Assembly (NCBI GenBank): GCA_963696075.1
Contig: CAVOJD010000029.1
Coordinates: 372,001-436,000, forward strand
Origin: CAJQQK01 sp963696075
GTDB taxonomy: Bacteria > Pseudomonadota > Alphaproteobacteria > Rhizobiales > Hyphomicrobiaceae
Length of the DNA stretch: 64,000 bases
Direction of reading: 5' to 3'
The position numbers and the translations under genes are program-made. The notes under the pieces are model-generated. The model was not told where the DNA came from, searched no databases, and worked only from the letters and a program-made list of their open reading frames with translations. Below, one piece after another: positions 32,532-41,837 of the stretch (positions are counted from its first letter, which is position 1; the number at the start of each line of letters is the position of its first letter).

Positions 32532-33842
32532 ATGATCCTGCGTCGATGCTTGAACCTCACTGCCGCCTTGGTGGTGCTTTTCAGTTTACTGTCTTGGCCC
32601 ACGCCCGGCCTGACGCAGGACGATCAGTCCTGGATGAATGACGTCTTCGGCGACCGGACGCAGGCTAAGTCCCGAAGCCGACAGAGCCCCGCGACAACCC
32701 CACGCGCGAACGACCGCACCACAGCCGGAGAAATCCTGCTCAGCGCGTCCACCTTGCGCGCGTTGGACAGAGCGATCCAGATCTATGATGGCATTGCCCG
32801 CCAGGGAGGATGGCCTGTCATCCCGGGGAGAGCCACGATCCGCCCGGGCGATAGTGGCGAGCGCGTCGAAGCCTTGCAACGCCGTTTGCTCGCATCCGGC
32901 GATCTCGCCTCGGGACAAAGCCGGCGCGCAAGTTATGACGCGGCCTTGGAACAGGCGGTCACGGCATATCAGCGCCGGATCGGCATCACGCCATCAGGCG
33001 CCGTGAACCACCGGACGTTGGCGATGCTCAATGTCCCGGCCGGTCAGCGACTGCGCCAGTTGCAGATCAATCGCGCCCGCATTGCCGGCCTGCTCGAAGA
33101 GCTGCCCACAAACCGCTATGTGGTGGTCAATATTCCAGCTTACGAACTGCAGGCCGTCGAGAGTGGCCGCGTCGCCCTCTTCAGCCGTGTCATCGTTGGC
33201 AAGCCATCTACGCCCACGCCTGAAATCAAGGCGGCCATCAAAGCCGTCAACCTGCTCCCCTACTGGCACGTTCCCCAATCAATCGCGAAGCGCGCATTGA
33301 TCCCGCAGATCAAACAGGACATCCACTACCTCGACCGGGAGCGTATCCGCGTTTTCTCAAGCTGGGGCGGGGATGAAATCGACCCGCGGTCGGTCAATTG
33401 GTGGTCGCCGCAAGGCGAGCGTTACGTGTTCCGACAGGATGCGGGGCCATTCAACGCCCTTGGGCTCGTCAGGCTCGACATGCCCAATCGAGAAATTGTC
33501 TATATGCACGATACGCCGCTCAAGGGACTTTTCCGTTATGCATTGCGGCCGTACAGCGCCGGATGCGTTCGGGTGCAAAGCGTCCTCGAACTCGCCGGTT
33601 GGCTCACGCGGCCGGCCAACGGGATCGGACAAACCAGACTCACCGAGATGATCAACGCGGGCCAGCGCGAGACGATCGACTTGCCGGAACCGGTGCCGGT
33701 CGTTTTCGCCTACATCAGTGCCTGGGGCACCAGCGACGGCACGGCCCATTTTCGCGCGGACATCTATGACAAGGATCAGGAAGGCACGGACGTCGCTCAG
33801 TCGGCACCTTGGGATAGAGCCGACGTGCGGGTGACACCATAG
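32532..33842 (+). CDS. L,D-transpeptidase, YcbB/LdtD type
   Basis: 436 residues with a signal peptide (LTAALVVLFSLLSWPTPGLT). A PG_binding_1 domain (about 100-165: GDSGERVEALQRRLLASGDL, AVTAYQRRIGITPSGAVNHR) precedes the YkuD catalytic domain with GPFNALGLVRLDMPN, YMHDTPLKGLF and the nucleophile in YSAGCVRVQ. The residue before GC is Ala rather than His of the SHGC form; E. coli YcbB also deviates there (SSGC). The enzyme would form 3-3 crosslinks or attach proteins to peptidoglycan in the periplasm. First gene of a three-gene unit; the next start is 15 bases after its stop codon. Confidence 0.9.
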   Translation: MILRRCLNLTAALVVLFSLLSWPTPGLTQDDQSWMNDVFGDRTQAKSRSRQSPATTPRANDRTTAGEILLSASTLRALDRAIQIYDGIARQGGWPVIPGRATIRPGDSGERVEALQRRLLASGDLASGQSRRASYDAALEQAVTAYQRRIGITPSGAVNHRTLAMLNVPAGQRLRQLQINRARIAGLLEELPTNRYVVVNIPAYELQAVESGRVALFSRVIVGKPSTPTPEIKAAIKAVNLLPYWHVPQSIAKRALIPQIKQDIHYLDRERIRVFSSWGGDEIDPRSVNWWSPQGERYVFRQDAGPFNALGLVRLDMPNREIVYMHDTPLKGLFRYALRPYSAGCVRVQSVLELAGWLTRPANGIGQTRLTEMINAGQRETIDLPEPVPVVFAYISAWGTSDGTAHFRADIYDKDQEGTDVAQSAPWDRADVRVTP

Positions 33843-33856
33843 CAAGGGAGATAGAG

Positions 33857-34894
33857 ATGCGACGTTGGGACCGGCCTCAGCCTGGCCTCGGGCAGCGCCT
33901 GATCAGATACTTGGTACTGGTTGTTTTTGTGTTGCTTCTGTCGGGCCGTATATCTGCAACAGCCGGAACGCTCGATGACGTCCGGCAGCGGGGCATGCTG
34001 AACTGCGGCGTCAGCGAAGGGATAATCGGGTTTTCATCAACGCAAGCAGACAAGACGTGGTCGGGGTTCGACGTCGATTACTGCCGGGCCGTCGCCGCAG
34101 CCGTGCTCGGAGACTCGATGAAAGTCGCATTCGTACCGCTGTCGGCTGCGACGCGTTTCGATGCTTTGGCAAACAAGAAAATTGACGTCCTGTCCCGCAA
34201 TACGACGTGGACATTGGCGCGCGACGTGGTTGGCGGTTTCGAGTTTGCAGGCGTCAGTTACTATGACGGGCAGGGCTTTATGACCCGCCGGTCCAATGGT
34301 TTGTCGAGCACGCTCCAGCTCACGCAGGCCGTTATCTGCGTCATCGACGGTACAACGGCTAGAGCGAACGCGGAACAGTACTTCTCGGCAAACAGCATCA
34401 CGGTCACCTACAAGACCTTTCCCGACCGCTCCTCCGTCATTAAAGCCTACCAGGACGAGCAGTGCGATGCCTATTCGGCAGACCGCTCGGGGCTTGCGAG
34501 CGATCGGTTGCGGCTGGCAAAACCTGACGATCATGTTCTGCTGCCCGAGGTGATCTCGAAGGAACCGCTTGGCCCGGTCATGCGGCAGGACGATATGCAA
34601 TGGGTGGAGGTCGGACGCTGGGTCCTCAACCTGCTGATCACCGCCGAAGAACTTGGCTGGACGCGGGCGATGGCGGCCAAGGGGCCGCTCGAGCCTGGAC
34701 TTTCGGTGGCCGATGCCGTGCACAAGAACCTGGGCCTTGATCCGAACTGGCCGATCGCCGTCATCAAGGCCGTCGGAAATTATGGCGAGATTTTCGAACG
34801 CAATATCGGCGCGCAGAGCCCGCTCGATCTGCCGCGCGGCGTCAACGCCCTTTGGTCTCGAGGTGGGATACTCTACGCCCCGCCAATGCGCTAG
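33857..34894 (+). CDS. amino-acid ABC-type substrate-binding protein (AapJ-like), no transporter nearby
   Basis: 345 residues with a signal or anchor segment (YLVLVVFVLLLSGRISATAG). The mature part matches the general L-amino-acid binding proteins AapJ/BztA: LDDVRQRGMLNCGVSEG, FSSTQADKTWSGFDVDYCRA, AALFDAL-like FDALANKKIDVLSRNTTWT, AYQDEQCDAYSADRSGLAS, EVISKEPLGPVMRQDD and LGWTRAM. AAGGGAG precedes the start. No permease or ATPase gene accompanies it; instead it sits between two L,D-transpeptidases with 14-base spacers on each side. It may scavenge or sense amino acids released in wall remodelling, but that is inference. Confidence 0.85.
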   Translation: MRRWDRPQPGLGQRLIRYLVLVVFVLLLSGRISATAGTLDDVRQRGMLNCGVSEGIIGFSSTQADKTWSGFDVDYCRAVAAAVLGDSMKVAFVPLSAATRFDALANKKIDVLSRNTTWTLARDVVGGFEFAGVSYYDGQGFMTRRSNGLSSTLQLTQAVICVIDGTTARANAEQYFSANSITVTYKTFPDRSSVIKAYQDEQCDAYSADRSGLASDRLRLAKPDDHVLLPEVISKEPLGPVMRQDDMQWVEVGRWVLNLLITAEELGWTRAMAAKGPLEPGLSVADAVHKNLGLDPNWPIAVIKAVGNYGEIFERNIGAQSPLDLPRGVNALWSRGGILYAPPMR

Positions 34895-34908
34895 CGGTCG
34901 GTTGCGGC

Positions 34909-36567
34909 ATGAAGCAGATCCAAATGTTCGTTGCGAGACTGCGGATCAGGGCAACGTCCCGTGTGGTCCTGGCGGCACTGCTCTTTCAGCTCTCATCACC
35001 TGGCTGGGCTCAAACCGCTGCTGTCCCCCAGTCCCCATTGGCGGATGCGATTGCTGATATGTTTGCAAGCGGCACCGGCTCGCTGCCACTGCCGATCCGC
35101 CAGCAACAGGCCGCACTCAAGGCGTATTACGTGGAGGGGGGCGGCAAACCGCTCTGGCCAACCCCGACCCGCATGCGGGATTTTGTCGAGGCGCTCAAAC
35201 GCGCAGCGCAAGACGGCTTGAACCCGTCGGATTATCCAAGCGAACATCTCGGGCGCCTCGCCGGCATCGCAGGCTTTGGCGACCGTCGCTCTGTCGCGCA
35301 AGTCGAACTCTATTTCTCGGCCATCCTGCTGCGCTTCGCAAGCGACCTGAAAGTCGGCCGTTTCCTGCCCACCAAAATCGACCCCAAATTGTACTGGCAG
35401 GAAAAAACGATCGACCCGGGCCGCGCGCTCACCCTGTTCGCGGAAGCGACCGACACGCGAAGTTTCATCTCACGCTGGCAGCCTGCCATTGCCGATTATG
35501 CGACCCTCAAGGGCCTCTTGGCTGCCTATCGCCAGATTGAGGCAGCCGGCGGCTGGCCGTCGGTTCCCCATGTCGAGGCGATCAAGCCGGGCGACCAGAA
35601 CCCGGCGGTCCCTGCAATCCACGCGAGGCTTGAACGGACGGACGACGAACTTCGAGGCCAGCGCGACCCGGCAGACCTGATCTACGATGACCTACTTTCA
35701 CGCGCCGTCAAACGCTTCCAACACCAACATGGTCTCGAACCGGATGGCGTTGTCGGAAAGCGCACGATCTTCGCAATGAACATCCCCGTCTCGGATCGCA
35801 TCCGCCAGATCGTCCTCACGATGGAGCGTTGGCGCTGGATGCCGGAAGAGCTGGGCCAATCGCACATTCGGGTGAATATCGCGGGCTACGAACTCGGGTA
35901 TGTTCGCGATGGCCGCGATCAAGAACGCATGCGCGTTGTTGTCGGCAAGCCGTATCATCAAACGCCCATATTCAGCGATGAAATCGAGTATCTCGAATTC
36001 AACCCTTATTGGAACGTACCGCACTCGATTGCCGTCAACGAGGAATTGCCCAAACTCCAGGCCAATCCAGCAGCCCGCGCCGCACGCGACTTCGAAGCCG
36101 TCATCGACGGCCGCGGCGTGAGCCTCACTTCGATCGATTGGTCGCGAATGTCGCGGTCGAACTTTCCGGTTCGCCTTCGCCAGAAGCCCGGCCCCCATAA
36201 CGCTCTTGGCCGGGTAAAGTTCATGTTTCCAAATCGCTTCAACGTATATCTCCACGATACGCCGTCCCGAAGCCTGTTCACCCGCTCCCAACGCGCGTTC
36301 AGCCATGGCTGCATCCGCCTGGCGCGACCGATCGATCTGGCTGAACAGCTGCTTGCGAACACGCCGGGATGGAGTCGCGAGCGGATCGATCGTGTACTTG
36401 AAAGTGGCGAGCGAACAGTCGTACGCCTGACCGCCAACTTGCCCGTCCATTTGACCTACGCCACGGTCTGGGTCGACGGCGATGGTGAGGTGCAGTTTCG
36501 CCCGGACATCTATCAACGCGACACCAGATTGGACCAGGCACTGAGCGGCCGATATGCGCGCCTGTGA
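34909..36567 (+). CDS. L,D-transpeptidase, YcbB/LdtD type, long form
   Basis: 552 residues from ATG 34909, which opens a signal peptide (TSRVVLAALLFQLSSPGWAQ). A scaffold domain (about 60-210) is followed by PG_binding_1 (VKRFQHQHGLEPDGVVGKRT) and a YkuD domain with YLEFNPYWNVPHSIA, GPHNALGRVKFMFPN, YLHDTPSRSLF and the canonical SHGCIRLARP. It has the complete domain set of E. coli YcbB/LdtD, unlike the shorter paralogue two genes upstream, so the pair may divide substrates or one may regulate the other. Start has no strong ribosome-binding site, suggesting coupling to the preceding gene 14 bases away. Confidence 0.9.
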   Translation: MKQIQMFVARLRIRATSRVVLAALLFQLSSPGWAQTAAVPQSPLADAIADMFASGTGSLPLPIRQQQAALKAYYVEGGGKPLWPTPTRMRDFVEALKRAAQDGLNPSDYPSEHLGRLAGIAGFGDRRSVAQVELYFSAILLRFASDLKVGRFLPTKIDPKLYWQEKTIDPGRALTLFAEATDTRSFISRWQPAIADYATLKGLLAAYRQIEAAGGWPSVPHVEAIKPGDQNPAVPAIHARLERTDDELRGQRDPADLIYDDLLSRAVKRFQHQHGLEPDGVVGKRTIFAMNIPVSDRIRQIVLTMERWRWMPEELGQSHIRVNIAGYELGYVRDGRDQERMRVVVGKPYHQTPIFSDEIEYLEFNPYWNVPHSIAVNEELPKLQANPAARAARDFEAVIDGRGVSLTSIDWSRMSRSNFPVRLRQKPGPHNALGRVKFMFPNRFNVYLHDTPSRSLFTRSQRAFSHGCIRLARPIDLAEQLLANTPGWSRERIDRVLESGERTVVRLTANLPVHLTYATVWVDGDGEVQFRPDIYQRDTRLDQALSGRYARL

Positions 36568-36890
36568 TCAATGAGCCGGATCACCGCGCACGGCTCGGCC
36601 CGTCTGCACCGCCAAGTCCTGTCCGTTTTGACCATTCCCGACAAGAAGGCTTGCAAGTGGACAAAATGAGCGTCTCTCTCAATCTCGGCCCCACTCCATT
36701 ATCGATTTTATTCGCGCGATAGGGGGGGACACGTTGCCTTCTTGGCAAAAGCAGGCGCAAGCTGAGTTCCTGTCCGGAAAGCTCGGCAACGACACGGCGG
36801 ATAGCGACAATCTTAGCGACGCTCGCGTCACGCAGCTCAATGCGGACAAAGCCGAACTACATCATTCGATAAGCTGTCCTTTGTCCAGTG
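36568..36890. other. non-coding spacer after the transpeptidase operon
   Basis: About 320 bases with no open frame of note and no recognised RNA. Includes a homopolymeric GGGGGGG near 36722. Presumed to contain the operon's termination site, though no clear hairpin was found. Confidence 0.3.
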
Positions 36891-37037
36891 TCAGTCCAGT
36901 TTGACCGTGCGCGCAGGGTCGGGCGTACCTGCGGCGAAGTCGCTTGCATTTGCGAGCGTCGTCAGGGCGATGTCGTGCAGCGCCTCCTGCGTCAGCAGGA
37001 TATCGCCAAGCGTGCCGCCACCCGTGTTGATGGTTTC
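36891..37037 (-). pseudogene. unassigned 48-codon coding remnant
   Basis: Minus-strand frame ending at TGA 36891-36893 reads ETINTGGGTLGDILLTQEAL then HDIALTTLANASDF and a short tail. Its composition (few Arg, regular hydrophobics) is unlike the surrounding shadow frames, so I take it as the 3' end of a real gene whose 5' part is gone. Family unknown. It abuts the SDR tail in a different frame. Confidence 0.25.
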
Positions 37038-37125
37038 AGTCGAGTTCCTGCACGCCGCCGCCGGATACCGTAAGGACCTGGCCGCTCACCCAGGCCGCCG
37101 CGGGGCTAGACACAAGAGCTTCTTC
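37036..37125 (-). pseudogene. short-chain dehydrogenase C-terminal fragment
   Basis: SSPAAAWVSGQVLTVSGGGVQELD followed by a stop resembles the last 25 residues of SDR oxidoreductases (S-x-x-A-s-w-v-T-G-q-v-l-x-V-x-G-G). The remainder of the gene is absent; IS3 sequence replaces it from about 37112 on the other strand. Confidence 0.5.
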
Positions 37126-37345
37126 AATCTGCTGAAGCGTGAACGGATCAGGCGCAGAACCTACCGGACCCGCGATGAAGCCAGACAGGACGTGTTCGAC
37201 TGCATCGAGATGTTCTACAATCCAACGCGCAAGCACGTCAGGAACGGAATGCTGTCGCCCGTCACATTCGAACGGCAGCACAAACGGGCCAAACGAGGGT
37301 GTCCAGAAAAGGCGGGGCTGTTCAATAAGGCATCTACCACATCGG
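37112..37345 (+). mobile_element. IS3-family transposase C-terminal fragment
   Basis: SFFNLLKRERIRRRTYRTRD, then ARQDVFDCIEMFYNPTRKHV and GMLSPVTFERQ are the C-terminal third of an IS3-group OrfB. It differs in sequence from the fragments at 28935 and 32090, so more than one IS3 element contributed to this region. The downstream RND operon begins about 150 bases later. Confidence 0.85.
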
Positions 37346-37491
37346 CCATGGTCGGTGTCTCGCAAACCATTTTGTCAAAGTTGCCGCTGATTTCGACTGC
37401 CAAAAAAACGTTGCCATTGTAGTCGGTCAGGTGAACCATGATAAGCCCGATCGACTGACCAAGCGCCGCAAATATGTCAGGGAAGCCCCAT

Positions 37492-38634
37492 ATGATCAAA
37501 ATCGTCCTCGTGCTCATCTCAATGGTAGCGCTTGTGATCGGCGGTTGTGATCAATCAACGCCGAACTCGACGTCTGGAGCGGCGCCCCCGCCTCCAAGCG
37601 TCGTGACTCATGCGGTGCAAAAACAGGATGTGTCTGCCTCGATCGATTTCATTGGCCGTAGTGAAGCCTCCCAGCGGGTCGAGGTGCGCGCACGCGTCAG
37701 CGGCGTCCTGATGGAGCGTCCGTTCAAGGAGGGGGAGCCAGTTGCTGCCGGCGACCTGCTGTTTCGGATTGATCCGGCGGAATTTGAAGCAAAAGTCGCA
37801 TCCGCCGAAGCGGACGTCGCGCGTGCCGATGCCGAGGTGGTGCAGGCCGCCAATAGCCTGGAGCGCTTCACGGAACTTCTAAGCCGCGATGTCGCCAGCA
37901 AGGCGAAGTTTGATGAGGCCAAAGCGAAGGACGGGTCGGCCAAGGCCCAACGTGCAGCCGCCAAGGCAGCGCTCAAAACCGCGCAACTCAACCTCGGCTA
38001 CACGAAAATCACCTCGCCGATGGCAGGCCGGATTGGGCGTGCGAAGGCTGATGTCGGCAACCTTATCGGCGCGGACACAGGCGTGCTGGCCACAGTTGTG
38101 AAGCTCGACCCAATCAACGTCGTATTCGCGGTTGGCGAGCGCGCATATCTCGATCACATGGGCCGGGTGAAGGCTGGGACAAACGAAAAAAGAGTGCCGC
38201 GCATCCGCTTGGCAAACGACACGCTTTACCCGCACCCAGGCACCTTTGACCTGATCGACAACGAGGTGGACCCATCGACGGGCACGATCAGCATTCGCCT
38301 GCGCTTTCCCAATCCCGATCGCATACTTGTACCTGGACAATTCGTGAAGGTGGTCCTGACCAGTGAAGTGCCGGTTCCCCAGGTGGTCGTCCCACAAGTG
38401 GCCATTCAGGAAAACCAAACCGGGCCTTTTGTGTTGGTTGTCGGTGCCAAGAACCAGGTCGCGGCACGCCCGATCGCAACCGGCGCGCGGGTTGGCAATG
38501 ACATCGTTGTGACGGAGGGGCTGGAGCCTGGCGAGACAATTATTGTCGAAGGCATCCAGAAAGCCCGACCCGGCGGCACCGTGACGCCAGTCAGCGCAGA
38601 GCCAAAACAAGCCACGACATCGAAAACCGAATAG
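37492..38634 (+). CDS. RND efflux periplasmic adaptor (AcrA/MexA family) lipoprotein
   Basis: 380 residues from ATG 37492, preferred over an in-frame ATG six codons upstream because AGGGAAG sits correctly before it. The lipobox VIGGC anchors it to the inner membrane. Domains: barrel-sandwich with FIGRSEASQRVEVRARVSG and LLFRIDPAEFEAKVASAEAD, an alpha-hairpin (A/D/K-rich, about 95-160), LGYTKITSPMAGRIGRAKAD, and the C-terminal beta-barrel and membrane-proximal domains. It connects the RND pump 12 bases downstream with an outer-membrane channel; no TolC-family gene follows, so the channel is encoded elsewhere. No adjacent regulator is seen. Confidence 0.9.
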   Translation: MIKIVLVLISMVALVIGGCDQSTPNSTSGAAPPPPSVVTHAVQKQDVSASIDFIGRSEASQRVEVRARVSGVLMERPFKEGEPVAAGDLLFRIDPAEFEAKVASAEADVARADAEVVQAANSLERFTELLSRDVASKAKFDEAKAKDGSAKAQRAAAKAALKTAQLNLGYTKITSPMAGRIGRAKADVGNLIGADTGVLATVVKLDPINVVFAVGERAYLDHMGRVKAGTNEKRVPRIRLANDTLYPHPGTFDLIDNEVDPSTGTISIRLRFPNPDRILVPGQFVKVVLTSEVPVPQVVVPQVAIQENQTGPFVLVVGAKNQVAARPIATGARVGNDIVVTEGLEPGETIIVEGIQKARPGGTVTPVSAEPKQATTSKTE

Positions 38635-38646
38635 CGGAGTGGTGGC

Positions 38647-41600
38647 ATGCTGAGTTCGTTTTTCATCGACCGGCCGAAGTTTGCGTTTGTGATCGCAATC
38701 GTCACGACCCTTGCCGGACTTCTTGCCATCACGGCATTGCCCGTTGCCGAGTTTCCAGAGCTGACACCGCCACAGGTGCAGGTCACCGCAAAATACCCCG
38801 GCGCGAACGCTGAAGTCGTTGAGCAGACAGTCGCAGCCGTCATCGAAGCGGAGGTCAACGGCGTCGAGGGCATGTCCTACATGTCCTCGAAAAGCTCCAA
38901 TGACGGCAGCTACACGCTGACGGTCACGTTCGAGGTTGGCACCGATGGGGATGCTGCACAGGTCAACGTGCAAAACCGCGTGGCGCAGGCGACGCCCAAG
39001 CTGCCTGAAGATGTGAAGCGCCAAGGCGTTTCCACGAAAAAGCAGTCGACCAGCATACTTCTGGTTGCCTCGATTTTTTCGCCGAATGAAACCTATGACA
39101 CGCTTTTCCTGAGCAACTACACCGCGATCAACATCCGCGATAGCCTCGCCCGCGTGCCTGGAGTGGCAAACGTCGATATCCTGGGTGGGCGAGACTATGG
39201 CATGCGCATTTGGCTGCAGCCGGACCGCATGACGAGCCTGGGGCTGACGGCAAGTGATATCATCGCCGCCGTGCGCGAGCAGAACATACAGGTCTCGCCA
39301 GGCAGCCTCGGGGCACAGCCGGCACCCGCCGCACAGCAGTTTCAATATACCCTGCGCGCGCCTGGCCGGCTGGAAGACGTCGCAGAGTTCGAAAACATTA
39401 TTCTCAGCGCCAACACCGATGGCTCTGTTGTCCGCTTGAGCGATGTCGCCCGCGTGGAATTGGGCGCTGAAACGTACGGGTGGTTTGGACAGCTCAATGG
39501 AAAGCCGGCCGCATTGGTCGCGGTCTATCAATTGCCCGATGCGAATGCGCTGAGCGTCGCCACCGCAATCAAGGCCGAGCTGGATCAACTCAGCCGAACG
39601 TTCCCCGATGACCTTGAAGCCCAGGTCACATATGACACCACCGTCTACGTCGAAACCTCGATGCGCGAAGTGCTCATCACGCTGGCCCAGGCGCTCATAC
39701 TCGTCGTCCTTGTCGTCTACATCTTTTTGCAGGATTGGCGCTCAACGCTTGTTCCCGCCATCGCCATCCCCGTGTCCTTGATCGGAACCTTCGCCGCATT
39801 GCTTGCGATGGGCTACACCATCAACACGGTTTCACTGTTCGGATTGATCCTGGCAATCGGCGTCGTGGTCGATGATGCCATTGTGGTTGTCGAGAATGTT
39901 CGACGGCATATGGATGACGGAATGTCGCCGCGCGATGCCACCCGGAAAGCGATGGAAGAAGTGACGACCCCCGTCGTTGCCACCACCCTCGTCCTGCTTG
40001 CCGTCTTTGTGCCCGTGGCCTTCACGCCTGGCTTGACCGGCCGATTGTTTCAGCAGTTTGCAGCTACGATTTCCGTCGCTGTTGTCATCTCTTCGATCAA
40101 CGCCTTGACGCTGAGCCCGGCCCTTTGCGCCTCGTTTCTCAAGCCCACGCAAGCCGCACGCGGCCCATTGGCCTGGTTCGAAGCAGGTATCTCGAAAACC
40201 CGCGATGCCTACACCAGCGTCGTCCGGCGACTGATCCGCTTGGTCAGCATATGTGTTTTTGGAATGATTGCAGTGGCGGCCATCACGGGTTGGCTCTTCG
40301 CCAACACACCGACAGGGTTTGTCCCTCAGGAAGACCGCGGCGCATTCTTCATCGCAGTGAGCTTGCCTGATGGCGCGGCGCTTGGACGAACCCAGGCGGT
40401 GCTTGCCGAGGTTGAAAACATTGTTTCCAGTACGCCCGGTGTGGCCAACATCGTTTCCGTCGGCGGCTTTTCGATCCTGCAAGGTGCGGTCTTTCCCAAC
40501 ACGGCTTTTGTCATCGCCGTGCTGGACCCTTGGGATCAGCGCACCACTCGGGAGTTGTCATTGCGCGGCATTATCGGCCAGATCGCTCCAAAAATCAGCG
40601 CAATTCCGACAGCAACAATCTTTCCCTTCAACCCGCCTCCAATACCAGGGCTGGGGGCAACCGGCGGGTTTGAGTTCATCCTGCAGGATACAGAGGCGCG
40701 TTCGCCGCAGGAGCTTCAGGCGGCACTCGGCGGAATGGTCTTTGCCGCCAACGGCCGAGACGAGATGAGCCGGGTCTTTAGTTCGTACCGCGCGAACGCG
40801 CCGCAATTCGAGATTTCCCTCAACCGTGATCTCGCCAAGACCAAGGGCGTGGCGATCTCATCTATCTTCGACGCCCTGAGTTCCAATTTCGGCTCATACT
40901 ATGTGAACGACTTCAACAAATTTGGCCGAGTCTACCGGGTTTACGTCCAGGCCGAGGCCGAGCGCCGGGCTGCTCCGGAAGACATCGCCAAACTCTATGT
41001 GCGAAGTGCCGCCGGAGACATGGTCCCACTCAGGGTCTTCGTCACCGTCAAGCCCGTTCTCGGGCCGGAAACGATCGAACGCTACAACATGTTCCGTTCG
41101 GCAACGATAAATGGGGACGCCGGCCCCGGCTTCAGCTCCGGTCAGGCAATCCAAGCCATGAGTGAGGTCGCCGAAAGCGCTCTTCCAGCCGGATACCGCT
41201 ACGAGTGGACGGGCATGTCACTTGAAGAAATCAAGTCCGCCGAGGCTGGTGGGTTTGTGTTCCTCTTGTCGATTCTGTTCGCTTACCTGTTCCTGGTGGC
41301 CCAGTACGAGAGCTGGACAATCCCCTTGCCCGTGATGCTGTCGGTTGTTTTTGCCTTGTTTGGGGCCCTGGCTGCGTTGAGCTTATCCGGAATTCCGTTG
41401 AATGTTTACGCGCAGGTCGGGCTTGTGCTTTTGATCGGTCTGGCTGCGAAGAACGCGATCCTAATTGTCGAATTCTCAAAAGACCTGCGCGAACGGGGCG
41501 CGGGCATACTTGAAGCGGCGGAGCAGGCTGCATCGCTCCGGTTTCGCGCTGTCTTGATGACGGCCCTGTCCTTCATCCTGGGCGTCTTGCCATTGGTATT

Positions 41601-41799
41601 GGCATCGGGCGCCGGTGCGGGCAGCCGCGTCTCGGTCGGCATGACGGTCTTCGGCGGCATGGCAGCGGCCACCGTCATTGGCGTGTTGATGATCCCGGTG
41701 CTTTATGTGGTGTTCCAAAACCTGCGCGAACTGGCGGGTTCTAAAGGGGGACGCGCGAAAACCGGAGCGGACGACAAAACGCCTGCCGCGGCCGAGTGA
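38647..41799 (+). CDS. RND efflux permease (AcrB/MexB, HAE1 family)
   Basis: 1050 residues with the expected 12 membrane helices and two large periplasmic loops. N-terminal FIDRPKFAFVIAIVTTLAGL and PVAEFPELTPPQVQV are family-typical. The proton-relay Asp pair is in GVVVDDAIVVVENV (TM4), and the TM10 Lys region in GLAAKNAILIVEFSKDLRE. The pump domain has PGVANVDILGGRDYGMRIWL. It is a proton-driven trimer exporting hydrophobic compounds. Substrates unknown. Operon partner: the adaptor immediately upstream. Length and residues indicate a functional protein, unlike much of the preceding 20 kb. Confidence 0.95.
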   Translation: MLSSFFIDRPKFAFVIAIVTTLAGLLAITALPVAEFPELTPPQVQVTAKYPGANAEVVEQTVAAVIEAEVNGVEGMSYMSSKSSNDGSYTLTVTFEVGTDGDAAQVNVQNRVAQATPKLPEDVKRQGVSTKKQSTSILLVASIFSPNETYDTLFLSNYTAINIRDSLARVPGVANVDILGGRDYGMRIWLQPDRMTSLGLTASDIIAAVREQNIQVSPGSLGAQPAPAAQQFQYTLRAPGRLEDVAEFENIILSANTDGSVVRLSDVARVELGAETYGWFGQLNGKPAALVAVYQLPDANALSVATAIKAELDQLSRTFPDDLEAQVTYDTTVYVETSMREVLITLAQALILVVLVVYIFLQDWRSTLVPAIAIPVSLIGTFAALLAMGYTINTVSLFGLILAIGVVVDDAIVVVENVRRHMDDGMSPRDATRKAMEEVTTPVVATTLVLLAVFVPVAFTPGLTGRLFQQFAATISVAVVISSINALTLSPALCASFLKPTQAARGPLAWFEAGISKTRDAYTSVVRRLIRLVSICVFGMIAVAAITGWLFANTPTGFVPQEDRGAFFIAVSLPDGAALGRTQAVLAEVENIVSSTPGVANIVSVGGFSILQGAVFPNTAFVIAVLDPWDQRTTRELSLRGIIGQIAPKISAIPTATIFPFNPPPIPGLGATGGFEFILQDTEARSPQELQAALGGMVFAANGRDEMSRVFSSYRANAPQFEISLNRDLAKTKGVAISSIFDALSSNFGSYYVNDFNKFGRVYRVYVQAEAERRAAPEDIAKLYVRSAAGDMVPLRVFVTVKPVLGPETIERYNMFRSATINGDAGPGFSSGQAIQAMSEVAESALPAGYRYEWTGMSLEEIKSAEAGGFVFLLSILFAYLFLVAQYESWTIPLPVMLSVVFALFGALAALSLSGIPLNVYAQVGLVLLIGLAAKNAILIVEFSKDLRERGAGILEAAEQAASLRFRAVLMTALSFILGVLPLVLASGAGAGSRVSVGMTVFGGMAAATVIGVLMIPVLYVVFQNLRELAGSKGGRAKTGADDKTPAAAE

Positions 41800-41837
41800 C
41801 GCAAAAGACCATCCGGTAGTAAGGACGAGTAAGCAGC

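Noticed and set aside
37215..37517. Minus-strand ORF with natural-looking start (MSTRTILIIWGFPDIFAALG)
   Set aside because: It overlaps the start of the RND adaptor and an IS3 fragment on the other strand, both better supported. No family recognised.
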